Of a stretch of 64,000 nt of DNA, positions 37,035 through 48,277 are shown in pieces (within the stretch, counting starts at the first letter, position 1; each line of letters starts with the position of its first letter). The stretch is taken from positions 35,476 through 99,475 of the forward strand of contig KV425630.1 of the NCBI GenBank assembly GCA_001632425.1. The letters run 5' to 3'. The notes under the pieces are model-generated. The model was not told the DNA's origin, made no database searches, and saw only the letters and a program-made list of their open reading frames with translations. The translations under genes were made by a program, and so were the position numbers. The DNA comes from Neolentinus lepideus HHB14362 ss-1 (Eukaryota > Basidiomycota > Agaricomycetes > Gloeophyllales > Gloeophyllaceae).

Positions 37035-38736
37035 CTACCGCTTCACACCGGAGCTTTCGCCTAGAGCGGTTGAGGATGGTCCGCCGTTTGTCTTTGCTCT
37101 CAGATTGCAGAGGGGGCACAGTCTGGTGAATAGCTCCACCATTGGCCAGGTGATAGTTGCCTATGTGAGGCAATCGGTCAGCACAAAGTATTTCAATGGT
37201 CGCTTCCTAGGTACTTACAATTCCTACCCGCCTTGCTTCAAACAGCATGGAGGACGACGAGCCATGGCTGCGGTGCGCATAAACAAGCACATCATATATC
37301 TGCGTCTGCACTGGCACGCGCTCAAATGCCAGCGTCCACTCCAGCGACGCCGTCTCTGCCGACTCCTTTCCCTTGTTCACTCTTGGATTCGGATGAGGCG
37401 GGTCCTCAGACGCGATCTTCCTGTCAACATGTGCCACATACTCAAGACGGAGTTTCTCCTCGTCTATCCGGTCGATCTGGAAGTACGGGTCCCGTGGGAG
37501 GAGCAGTAGATGGTGCTTCTCTGAGCCCGAGCGAATGTGGTGGATCTCGGTCCACATCAGCCGGCGCGGCGAGAGGGTCGAGACGTCGCCCTTTGAGATC
37601 GCTTTGGCAAGCTCAGCGTAGATGTCGGGCGGGAAGGCAGCGATCTCTTTGAGCTCGGCCGCGAGGTTGGTGAGATACAATGCCAGTGCCTCGTCGAAGT
37701 TCTGGCGCGAGGGCATTTCCATGGCATTGGCTGAGCGCAGGTGGCGCAGGACGATATCAGGAAGGGCAGCAAATTCTGAGTGCATCCACGGCTCAACGCG
37801 TGGTGGAACCAGCATACTTCGTTGATCCAAGAAGCAGGATGATAATGAGGAAGACGAGTGGTCGGGTAGGGCTGTCTTGGGCGCGAGAGGAGGAAGATTG
37901 GACTTGGTCATCCATGGCTGTACACTCCGTTCCAGCTTCCGTAAATTAGCCGCCTGTGCAATGCGCTGACGACCTGCTGCGGTCGGTTTCTGATCGTCTC
38001 GTGTATGTAGTAATGGCGAGCGATCACTGGATCCAGGTAAATCTTTAGCAGACGATGCAGATTTTTCCGTTCCAGGTTCTACATCCATCGACTCGTCCAA
38101 GGGTGGCACATCGGAAACCAAGAATGACGCGGATTTTGTTGTGTACGGAGACGCGTCAATTGGCTTCTGCTCACTAGTGGGATGCTCTTCTGGAATCTTG
38201 TGCCTCTTCTTTGGCGTGTAGTTGCATTCCGCGTCTTCGTCATTGGCGCAGTGATTGCATACCGGAAGATTCCGGTCACACTGCGGAACAAAGGAGTCAA
38301 GTAACAGTATGTGATTGAAACACCAAGGTAGACTCACTTTCAGATTTTTGATACGACATCTATCACATCTAGGGATCCCTCGGTGGGCGGGTGTGGGCAA
38401 GGGCGTATACTTGCAGTCTTTTCCATTCGACCAGACGCAATGATTGCAAGCAGGGAGAACTCTGTCACACTGTTGAAAAGGATAATTTACCATCGAAAAG
38501 ATGTAAAGATATGACATATTCACACTTGCCTTCAAATTATTCAGACGACAGTGGTCACAACGAGGCTTGCCTCGACGACCTTTCCATTGAGATTGACGAG
38601 CCATGTATACCTTTGGATTAGGAATGCGGATTGTGAGCCCGCCATCATCGCTGGGAGCTCCCACCGAATCAGTCTCATCGGGTGATTCCGCCATAGGCGT
38701 ATATTCCAGTGACTGTGTGTCGGACAATTTGGACAT
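37035..38736 (-). CDS. Transcription factor with two tandem Zn(II)2Cys6 clusters
   Basis: Predicted exons 38,736-38,530, 38,469-38,338, 38,280-37,219 and 37,160-37,035 give 508 aa. Two fungal zinc clusters are present: CDHCRLNNLKCDRVLPACNH with a sixth Cys at residue 88, and CDRCRIKNLKCDRNLPVCNH with a sixth Cys at 132. Each is interrupted by an intron at the same place, phase 0 right after the Lys before Cys3. The first intron begins GC (AAG|GCAAGT), a GC-AG intron. Both introns, 60 and 57 nt, are multiples of three without stops. The middle carries the segment EMPSRQNFDEALALYLTNLA. The proposed last exon adds WPMVELFTRLCPLCNLR. Target genes are unknown. Confidence 0.8.
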
Positions 38737-39217
38737 CTGTAAATGAGGACGTCGGTGTGTTTGACTTGGTCAATGTTTTCTATGCACGTATCAGATGAAT
38801 TGAAATAAGGTTATTCACTAACATTTGCCTTGAGAAGAGAGTCGATACGTGAGATAAGCGGACGTTCCTAAATGACGAGTCGGGTGAAAAAACGCTGCTC
38901 GCTGTGTAAAATTGTGAGAACTTTGATAGATGACCGCAGTATCGTGCTATGTAGTGGATGGCAGATAGCAAGGACAGTGCAGGTGAGGAACTAGCGTGTC
39001 GAGGCTGTCCCTGAGGGAGCACGCCGCACTCACAGCTCGAACTTACTGACCATTGTGACGTGACGATCGTGACTTCCATTTCGGGGAGAAGAAACAGCGG
39101 ACACAACTCTCGGTTGGAAAAACTGCTTTCGCCCACATGATCCTTTAGTTTCCATAGTGTATGGCTCTTGCTGTCTTACAACACACCTAGTATTACACTA
39201 CCTGCTCTACTGATAGA
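38737..39217. other. Upstream region of the Zn2Cys6 gene
   Basis: No coding sequence was recognised on either strand. It probably holds the promoter and leader of the minus-strand zinc-cluster gene. A 118-codon minus-strand frame here (39,136 to 38,780) has no domain-like features and was not called. Confidence 0.4.
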
Positions 39218-39690
39218 TCATAACGGAGAAAAAGCTGGCCAGCGGAGTCTTACAGCTGGCAGCTTGGCAACGTTGCGGGAACCTTTGACTAAGCATCGAT
39301 GAACGGGGATGCGGCGGATCGTCAGCTTGCGGAAGTGCGATGATAATATAGACCAGAATGACACTGATTCCGATGCTGTGATGAGGCTATCGAACAGGAG
39401 ATGCAACCATTGGTTGTCGTTCTTATTCGCGTTCTTGAGAAGCGCGTCTAGGCCGAGGGCTTCGGCCCGCGCATCGATTACTAAGCGAACCACTGGTTCG
39501 GCAACGTGGAACAGGACTGGTGGGTAAACGTCGTTGTTCGTTATGTGGAAGTGCAGATGCATGTAGTACTTAGAGTGCGATCGAGAACCAGCCTAGCACC
39601 GGAGGTCACGGATGATGAACAGATCTTGGATATGTCGAAACGCCACCAAGTGCAGATCTGTTAGAAACTGACAATTATGGTGTTATGCTG
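39218..39690 (-). pseudogene. Unrecognised gene fragment, possibly broken
   Basis: The minus strand reads LVAFRHIQDLFIIRDLRC, then an in-frame TAG, then HLHFHITNNDVYPPVLFHVA and DNQWLHLLFDSLITASESVS, ending RWPAFSPL. The peptide looks like real coding sequence on both sides of the TAG, but I cannot name the family. A splice acceptor (CTAACAG) precedes the first part, and no upstream exon is visible before the end of DBF4. It may be a truncated pseudogene or an intact 114-aa ORF starting at 39,562. Confidence 0.35.
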
Positions 39691-39767
39691 AAATGCTGAA
39701 ACGACAATGCAACAATGTTATTACTACATGTGGTGGTGATCCAGGAATCCAAGCTCTATGGCTCGAG

Positions 39768-41794
39768 TCAAATGTCAAAGTCCTCGTCTTCATACGAATG
39801 CATACTGCCGGGCTCTTCCTCCTCATCGGAAGCATCCAAGTCAACCATGACCTCATCCTGAGATGATAGCCCTGTCATCAGAGCGTCTTCATCATACCTG
39901 GCGTGCTGTTGCTGTTCGCGCAGAACTTTCATTTCTTCCACCTCCCGGAGAGTGCGCCGACGAACGCGGGACAGAACGCGGTCGAGCTGGTAGAAATTGT
40001 CATCATTCATGGCAAACTTCTGGTGTCTCCGCCCCTTAACGTGCTGCATATGGAGGTCGCAGTCAGGTTAAAGCATAATGGAAACACCACCGGGACTTAC
40101 CTCTTTAAAGTCTTCGAACTTGACTCGGCAACTTTCGCAGTACCCGGGCTTAGATGCCTCGTCGCGTTTGGGCAATCTCAGCGTGCTCGTGCTCCGACTC
40201 TTTTTCAATTGGCCGCGACGTTCAGGGATGCTGATAGGAGGTCCCATGTCACCGACCTTCGAGCTCTTATCGGCAACATTACCGACGGTGGCTTTACGAG
40301 ACGTTGTTACTTGCTGTTCCAGCCGGTCACGGAGGGCGGCAGATAACTGCAAGGTCTGCAGGGGACCACTGGCCATGCTGGTTGTGCCCATCGTTGAAGT
40401 GACGTTGACGCTGTTGCCAGAGGCAGCGATGTACGCACCCGTAGATGCAAGGAAGCCCGACGCATTGACGGAGCCGGAATTATCACCCATCCAGTCCAAC
40501 AATTCATCAAAACCTAGGTCGGGCTGCGTAACTTGGCGGTGAAGGTTGTTCATAGAGACGGTCCGCCGAAGATCTCCCTGTCTGGGCTGAGCCTCCAATT
40601 GAGCCCTCCTGCGCTCCCGCCTAAGCTTGGCCCTGATGCACTCCCGCTCTTTGGCATCATCCTTCTCCGCCAGTTGAGCCTTCTCCCAGCGTCGCTGCTC
40701 CTTCTCGTTATACTCCACAAATGGGCCGCGGGCGCGTGGATGGCAATAGAGTACGGGCCATGCTCCTCGCTCCATGCCCTCCTTGTTCTTGGAGATGGTA
40801 TACTCCAGCGCATGAATTGTGGCGAGTTCTTGCTTCAGGTCTTCGACTAACAAGAAATAGCTTTGTTTAGAGAAGTACTGATAGTTGTGTCGTTTCTGCG
40901 TCGGGTCTCGTTCGGTTGTGATACCACGCAGGCGCTCCGTTTGCAGAAGGCGCTGGAGATCACGACCACCATTCCTGCTTATTCTAGAGACAGGCTGAAC
41001 TATCTGAAGGCGGGATGTAGTTGCAGTCGAGGGCGCGAGAGGTGCAAGGCATCGCTCCAATACACTCTGAAGCTTTATGGCATCCCATATCTTGATACCA
41101 AAGTCAACAGCTTTTAGCACGACTGCATCATACGAAGATACATTCTTCTCTCTGACCAATCGTTGAAATGAGTGTCTGTGCAAAGCAGAAGCGAATACTA
41201 GAATACTGACCTGCGAAACTTCACTGGGCTTCCTAACAAAGACTTGCTGGGGAACTGAGGATTGCTATTTTCTTTGTTGGTGCGGTCATTGATAACCGGA
41301 AACGGTTTCTTGGTAATCAAATGGGTAATGTCATTCGAGAAGAAATTCTCGACGCGCTGTAAGTTATCAAACGTTAAGCCCTCGCCATACGGTCACGCGA
41401 CTACGGATCGTACCCCGCCGAGCTGTTGGATCTTGGCGGATAGGCGCTCTTGAATAGCGGCCTCTTCGGGATCGAGAGTGTCGAGATCAAAGTAGAAAGA
41501 CCACGATGGAAATGCCTTCGTATATTTGATTTGGAAATCTCTTTTCTGCTTCTCCCTTTCCGTCCTCTTCTGCTCCTTCTCCTTCCGTTCGTCGTCGTTC
41601 GCGCCGAGAGGAGGTAGAGCCCTCGCCCGCTTGGTCGACTCCTTCGTTGCAGCCACGTCGTGCCCACCGTCGGGGGATCGAGCCCGTTTACCCAGTGGTA
41701 AGCTACTTTTCCCAGCATGCCTGAATGCGTCGCCGGCCGCTCCGTGCTGCCCAGGGAGGGTTCGAGAAATGAGAGGACGACGCACAGTAGCCAT
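39768..41794 (-). CDS. DBF4: DBF4-like regulatory subunit of the Cdc7 kinase
   Basis: Exons 41,794-41,414, 41,356-41,211, 41,151-40,101 and 40,043-39,768 give 617 aa. A BRCT-like motif N starts at FPSWSFYFDLDTLDPEE (about residue 95) and continues through ENFFSNDITHLITKKPFP and YDAVVLKAVDFGIKIWD. A motif-M-like segment ARGPFVEYNEKE lies mid-protein. The motif-C zinc finger reads GYCESCRVKFEDFKEHVKGR with RHQKFAMNDDNF. Dbf4 activates Cdc7, which phosphorylates MCM2-7 at origins. The C-terminus is acidic. It is divergent from the gamma-tubulin complex gene, and an ACGCGT (MluI box) lies at 41,899-41,904. Confidence 0.9.
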
Positions 41795-42076
41795 TGGGTA
41801 GCTTCGACGAGGAATTGCGCCGCAAGAGCCGTTGACGAACGTGTCGAGGTAACAAACAAGAATAGTCGTGGGTAGAATCAAGAAGACATACCTGAACAGA
41901 ACGCGTGCGACCACGCGCTGTCCTCGCGCGGCGCTGGACGTGTCGAGATCACGTGCGAACGCGGTATATCTTCCCTTATATAAGCGACTGTCTTCCGTCT
42001 TCCTAAGGCGCGACTGTGGCACAGTGCCACGGCCGGTCAATCATACGTCCGCAACATTATAGAAAGCACTCCTACT
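41795..42076. promoter_or_regulatory. Bidirectional promoter of DBF4 and GCP gene with MCB motif
   Basis: The 282-bp gap between divergent start codons contains ACGCGT at 41,899-41,904 and several CGCG words (ACGCGC near 41,911, TCGCGCGG near 41,922). MCB-like elements bind MBF-type factors at G1/S in yeasts. A single copy is weak evidence. Confidence 0.4.
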
Positions 42077-45000
42077 ATGATTTCCATTCCTGAAACATTT
42101 ACGGAGAGCTTGATCGATCTTCCTCCTCTAGGAGACGATGGGGACGAACGTTACAATCTTCAGCCACTGCGTCCTCAGTTCTTCATCGCTCCGCTATCCG
42201 ATAAACCTCAGAACCCTATCATGGATACTATTAAGCTATACTTACAAGACGATCCGCACCAAAGACATGTCAATCATGACATCACCACGCCTCTCCAGCA
42301 CGGCCGGAACGTCGACATTTTGGGGCCTCTGGACGAGCTCACAACAATGTGGGACCAGGTCTATAAGGACAGAATTGGACGCAAATTGGTAAGCTACAAA
42401 GCCAAGGGACGAATGAGATGCTCACAACCTGACATAGCCGAGTCTATTCTCTTGGGACATGCTCCGAACCTCTCATGTGCCGACTGCGAATTACACGCCT
42501 TTCGTATCGGAGGGAACAAGCGAAGACTTCGCTATCGTTCGTTACCAGTAAGATATCTACTCCTTGGCACATAAGAGCAAGCTGAGGAGACTCGAAAGCG
42601 TTCAACCTCAGCTCGTGAAAGACTTGAAGCCCGGAGTCACTTACGTTGACGAGAGTGAAATTCTGCGGTCGTTGAAAGTGACGGTTTTCGGCATGTCCTC
42701 GAAGTTATATACATGGAATGCAACTTCCGAGACATTTCAGCCGACTTCTCCACAAGGGAACCCCTCAGAGCTACTCATCTACGGCAAAGACGAAAAGACT
42801 AGCGCAAGGTCAGCGGTATTGTCTAGCATCTATTCTTCTGACTAAACCTTTGCTCTCAGTGTAGTGGAGAGATTCCTTACGATCGGTACTCTTCTGCGCC
42901 GCATAGACATTCTTATCGAGTCTCTGAAGTCAAAGTAAGCAGTGCATCGGCCTGCCCGGCCTAGCCAGTGCTCACAAGTACCAACAGGAACCGCTCGGAT
43001 GGCTCAATTGTTCATGCGTTCACGCATTCACTTTCAGCACTGCTACAATATATCCGGAGCAAGCTTGCCGCTCTGCCATCCCAAAACACGGATATGGATT
43101 ACGACCGGCAACTCTTCATCGAGACATGGTCACGATACGCGGAAATAGAAGACATAGCGACCACAGTTGCTTTATTGTGTCGAAGAGTAAGCGTATGACT
43201 TCTGGTAGTGTTTATTCTACTGATGTCTTTTCAGGAGGCAACGGTGTCGCCACGGCGCTATCAACCCCTACCTACCTCGCCGGAAGAGCTACTTTCCCAT
43301 GTTTACATGCATCTAAAATCCTTGATGGAACGGTCTGCAGATAGAATAGTCAAGGCGGGGATTGCCTTCATCCTCACGATCATCTCCCAAAATTACTTCA
43401 AGTCTGTCTGCAGCACCGTGGGCCTGGGTAGAGTCGATGTCAGCGAACCTGTGTCGGATGCACTCCTTGATCATGCTGAAGACGAAGAACAGGAGGATGT
43501 GACGGATGACGAACGAGATGAGAAAACTCGGGTTATCCAAGCTGCCACTTCCTTTCCTGTCTTCTTCTCTGCGGAGCTTGCGGGTGCGATTCCTCGCGCT
43601 CGCAAATCTTTAGAGCTTCTCAAAGCAACACAGCATGATCACCCACTCCTCCATAGTGCCGAACCGTCTTCGCAGGTCAGATGGTTTTGGAGGCACGACG
43701 AGATTATCTCTGCATGGGACCGAACTCAACATTCAATGACACAACCGGAGCCTCAGGCCACGGACATGCCGAAGGACCCTGCAGTCTCAAGCGTCAAGTA
43801 CAAGGAGGAGCTACAAGACTTCCAAGTATTCGACTTGCCTCCAGGAGAAGGCATCCAGCCCGAAACGCAACTACCTGTCACTTCCGAATCTTCCATCGGA
43901 GAATTCATGACTGCGTTTCCATCCGAGCTCCCATCTATCACACCTACCTTGGACCATCTCGCGGATGTCGTGCTCACACCTCTACTAGAACGCACACGCC
44001 TCCTTTCTGGGGCACTGCTCAAGATATTCACCTCGGACACATCGTACTTCAACTTCCACGACCACGTCTATCTTCTCCGATCATATCTGCTTCTCACATT
44101 ACATTCGTTCCGCTCACGCTTGGAGACTGCCTGCTTTTCTGATGTGGAGGACCGCCACAACGAGAAGCAAGCGGCGAGGTCCCTAGTAGTGAAGCCCAGT
44201 ATTCCATCTGAAGACGCGAACTGGGCTGTTGGGCTAGCTCCTGGACTTATGGAACGCCAAACATGGCCTCCTGGCGGGGCTGACCTCAGCTTCTACCTGA
44301 GGACAGTAATTGTGGACTCGTTGGAATCCCGTATCGACGAATCTGACGAGGTTTACACGAGTGCTCCGTCCGCGGAGTCTGGACGGGCTCGGATTTTCCA
44401 GGAAGCGGACTTCCGACTGGGGTTCGCTATACGCGACCTACCTGCAGGGACTGGGAGGGAGAGATGGCTTAATCCATTATGTGAGCACGCCCCGCTTTTC
44501 AGCTGCTCTCTGGGCCTGACTTCCGACACTAGCAATCGAGTAAGCACATATGAAAGCGACCTATAGGTGATTTTCTGAATCGGATGATAGGGCCCTCGAT
44601 TTTCTGTACATGGAATACCGACCACCGCACCCTATGGATGTTCTGATAACTCCTGAAGTCATCTCGAAGTATCAACGGATGTTTGCTTTCCTTCTCCGGC
44701 TTATGCGAGGTATGTTCTTGTGTTCATATCTAAATTATGTTTTGTCTTGACTGACATCAATATCGACACTTAGTGGAAAACGCAGTTCGTTCCCTATACC
44801 GAATGACCAGGCGTAAATCGGACCCGCTTTTTCCGACGTTGGCATCCTCGAACAAACTGTTACTCCATTTCCGATTCGTGGCACAGTCATTCGTGACCGT
44901 TCTTGCAACGTATGTCTACGATACGGCCATCCGAGGCAACTTCGACGTCCTCCTTTCCCGACTCTCATCCGCCGCAACTCTAGACTCCGAATCTTTTCCG

Positions 45001-45458
45001 GATGTATTCGCTCTTGCTGAATACCATTCCAGTGTCATGGACGACGTTCTTAGCGCCTCCCTGCTGCGGTCAGGGCAGAAGGCTGCTGGTGATCTCTTGA
45101 GGGGATGCCTCGAATATGTTCTTGACGTGAGCAACCTGGCTGGTATGCTCAAGGAGAATCGGCGCGAAGAATACGAAGCGGCACCATTACTAGAGGACTT
45201 ATATACCTCCTTTAACACAAGAATAGCCGCATTGGTGAGACCTTTGTACGATCGTCATTATGCTGCTGACAGGTGCCGCTTCCCCAGGTCACGGTGCTCA
45301 GAGGCGTCATCGAGAAAGAAGCTGCAGCATCAGACATCCCCATTGAATACATGGACATGCTCAGTGCCGACAAGCTCGCCGCCTTGCGTGGAGTAGGGAG
45401 CCTCCGCCACCTCCTCCACCAACTCGACAAAACACATCGCTCATTGCAATTGCAATGA
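42077..45458 (+). CDS. Gamma-tubulin complex component, Spc97/Spc98 family, GCP5-like
   Basis: Ten predicted exons (42,077-42,388 through 45,288-45,458) give 969 aa, in the size range of GCP5. The C-terminal GRIP2 part contains EALDFLYMEYRPPHPMDVLI, TPEVISKYQRMFAFLLRLMR, HFRFVAQSFVTVLATYVYDT and LAEYHSSVMDDVLSASLLR, which bind gamma-tubulin. The N-terminal GRIP1-like part is more diverged, with RFLTIGTLLRRIDILIESLK. The protein should sit in the microtubule-nucleating complex at the spindle pole body. Exon 7 is only 7 nt (44,533-44,539); it is needed to keep frame and yields PLSIEALDF. Exon 3 start (42,599) is less certain. Confidence 0.85.
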
Positions 45459-45764
45459 GTTCAGACTCTATACGTCTTGTTTGTTATTCCGATGTTGTAT
45501 TTGTTGTATATAATGTTACATTTCTACCTTCACACGGATTGTTGTTGTACACAGAATAAGCTGGTAACCATAACCGAAGAGAAGGCATAACAAACACCAT
45601 ACCTGAAGATGAAAGAGTAAAACGAGAATGAACAGGCCATAGAACAGAAATGCAATGCATACGGGGATACAACATGGCATGTGGAATGGGAATAGCAGGT
45701 CATAGCGGGTATCAATAGGAAATAAAATTGTGTAAAGAATTAAAATGCCTGGGAAAGTCTTCGT

Positions 45765-47765
45765 CTAGTCTTCGCAAGCGTCGTCGAACACATCCGCGAC
45801 CTTCTTTGGCGACATTAAATGCCTCGACTCGCGAGCCGTCCTAGCAATCTCCCGGGTCCAAATGGTCTTGACTTCTTCCTGGAGAGGGTCCATGTCTTCC
45901 GTAGCTCCTGATATTCCGAGGCCCCTCAGAACCTCGTCAGCCCGGGTGCCTACAGACAATCGAACAGTCTGGTCCTTCGCCGCCTTGGCGACACCACCTG
46001 AGAAGGACGATGACCGGCTAATCGACCTGCGCGCGCCCTTGATAGGGGACGTCGGCGGCGAGCCGGGCAGGGAGAGGGAGATGAGTCCCGTAGTCTCGAG
46101 CAGGCCGAGCAGGTCGGCATACTCGCTGCGTGAAACAGGAGTGAAGACGTCGCCCGCTGCGCGTTTCAGGACGGCGGTATAGTAGGCATGCAAAGTTGTA
46201 ACGTCCATACCAGTTAATGTGGGTGACAAAGACGAGCGTTTCACGGACGGCTTCGATGGCGAAGAGCCAGAGCCAGAGAGGGACAGTTTGGCTTCGAGGC
46301 GCTTCGAAGCCAAGAGGATAGACATGATGACGAGACGGGCTTGCATACCGAGATCCCGGACCTTGGTGATGGTCTCGTTGCTCACTTGGGGAGCAGCAGT
46401 GGAGGCGGATTTCGCAGTCTTGGTGGGGGTGTACGTCTTAAGGGCCGTAAGGATGTGGGAGGGGGTAACGGCAAGGCTGTCGAAGAGAGGAGTGGACTCC
46501 TCCACGTCGGTCTTGAACTGGGGGGCACCCATGGTGGCAGCGTCGATAGCCCCACGGAGTACCTCGAAGAGGGCGCGGACGTCACCCGTCTGCGAGGCTA
46601 TCTTCTTTGATAACAAGTTAAGGGCGGGATTCGGGAGGAACTTCTTCAGCGCTTCTGCGCAAGAAGGGTCCTCGGACAATGGTGACAGCCGCGCATGCAG
46701 AATCTGCAACATTTCATCGGCGGTGTAAGGAGAAAAGTGTATCGTCTTGACTTTGTCGGAGTCGAGTCCGACGAGCTGAGGAACGGCGGTCAACGTATGA
46801 GTGTTTGCAATAGCGATGATCCTCATGGAAGAGTTGGTGGAGGCAACATCGAAGAGGGATGTCAGGTCCTGGGATGAGGTCGCGATGTGGTCGAGCTCGT
46901 CAAGCACGAAGACACTACAGAAGAGAGAATTAGCTACGATGAAGGCTAGGCAATGGTAGAACAAACATACCATTTCTTAAGGGACTTGCCAAGCAAGGAC
47001 ATCAAGACGTCCTTGCTATCTCTTCCCTTGGCCTTCCTGCTCCGCGGAGCCGCTACGACTTCACCCAACTCTTCCGACATCTTCAGGAAGAGGGCAGGAA
47101 GGTTCTGGAGCGCCATGCAGTTGACGTAAATAAACCTGCATTCTGCCTCGATAACCTTAACGATGGCGTTTACAAGGGCTGTTTTGCCAGTGCCGGGCGA
47201 TCCAGAGATGTACAGAGTGGACTGGACAATGTCTTCGGCCGCAGCCAAGGTGAAGGATTGGATAAAGTCGATGATGGCATCGCGCTCGGTTTGACGCCCA
47301 GCAATCTCAGACATGCCATTGCAGGTGGCACGAAGGAGGGCCCGGATGCGCAAGTGGATCGGCTGAAGCTGGGGCGGAGTGGTGGGCGGAGTTTGAAGGA
47401 AAGATATATCGGTGAGGTCGGACGATGAGGCGCGACGTTGGATGGCTGTTCATCATTTAAATAAATATCCGTGACAGTGAAGGAAAGAGACGCGTACTAG
47501 GTGTGGTCGGGAAATATAGTTCTGTCCGCGTACGACGTATAGGGCGGGGGGTGTGAGGGACGCGGTTGATCGCGCCGAGCAACAGAGGGGGGATGTTCTC
47601 TTTGTTGCTGTCATCATCGCAAATGGTTGCTGATGTTTTAGGCCGTTTGGGGTTTGGCGTGTTGTCAGGGGTTATGAGGTGCGACGGTAGAGCGTCGTTG
47701 GCCACGTCGGAACGAGAGGTCCTCTTACCAAGGACGGTGGCGTTCTGCTGTTTGGATGCCTGCAT
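45765..47765 (-). CDS. CDC6: Replication licensing ATPase Cdc6
   Basis: Exons 47,765-47,498, 47,446-46,972 and 46,914-45,765 give 630 aa. Walker A is GSPGTGKT (171-178) and Walker B VFVLDELDH (249-257). IAIANTH is the sensor-1 segment and TGDVRALFEVLRGAID the sensor-2 region. A winged-helix segment follows (SEYADLLGLLETTGLISL). The N-terminus carries CDK-type sites and a basic signal in TPDNTPNPKRPKTSA. Cdc6 loads MCM2-7 with ORC and Cdt1. The lack of a BAH domain and the length argue for Cdc6 rather than Orc1. Three MluI boxes lie 154-230 bp upstream. It ends toward the GCP gene across about 300 bp. Confidence 0.92.
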
Positions 47766-47918
47766 TGTTGAAGTCGATGTCGAGGACAGAGGCAGTCGAA
47801 GCTTGAGGAATGCAGTCGGGTCTTGAGGCCTGGAGGAGGTGGTAGGATAGAGAGTTCGAACAAGACGCGCTTGGGTGTTATCCCCTCATTTAAACTCCGC
47901 CAGATGCCATCAGTTTCA

Positions 47919-47994
47919 ACGCGTCAACGCGCATCACGTGTAGCGCGTTGATGAGACGCGAAATGAACGCGTCTAGTCGCGTTACGTCACGCGT
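47919..47994. promoter_or_regulatory. MluI cell-cycle box cluster upstream of CDC6
   Basis: ACGCGT occurs at 47,919-47,924, 47,967-47,972 and 47,989-47,994, with ACGCGC at 47,927 and ACGCGA at 47,956. That makes five related cores in 76 bp. MBF (Mbp1/Swi6-type) factors bind ACGCGT to drive G1/S genes in yeasts, and CDC6/cdc18 is a classic target. A CACGTG E-box (47,936) lies inside the cluster. Confidence 0.6.
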
Positions 47995-48277
47995 AACCGA
48001 GTCACACCGTGACGCTCTCGGGCCGTGAATATTTGACTTGCCGCCCTCCTCTCTGCCTCCGCGCCCGGTGTTAGAGGGGAAACGGTACTATATGTTCCGT
48101 TCTCCGTACATTGTAAACGCTCTGTCTTGGCATCGCGACGCAGTGTTTGCCAGAAGCTGATGTTGTCACGGTCTTCGATGAGCTGTGCATGGAGCTCCTG
48201 CTCGTTGTGGGAGCGTTCCTCTCGAATCTCATTTAAGCACGAACACTCGAAGGAGTGCCCTCTGGTCTCGGGCCGTC

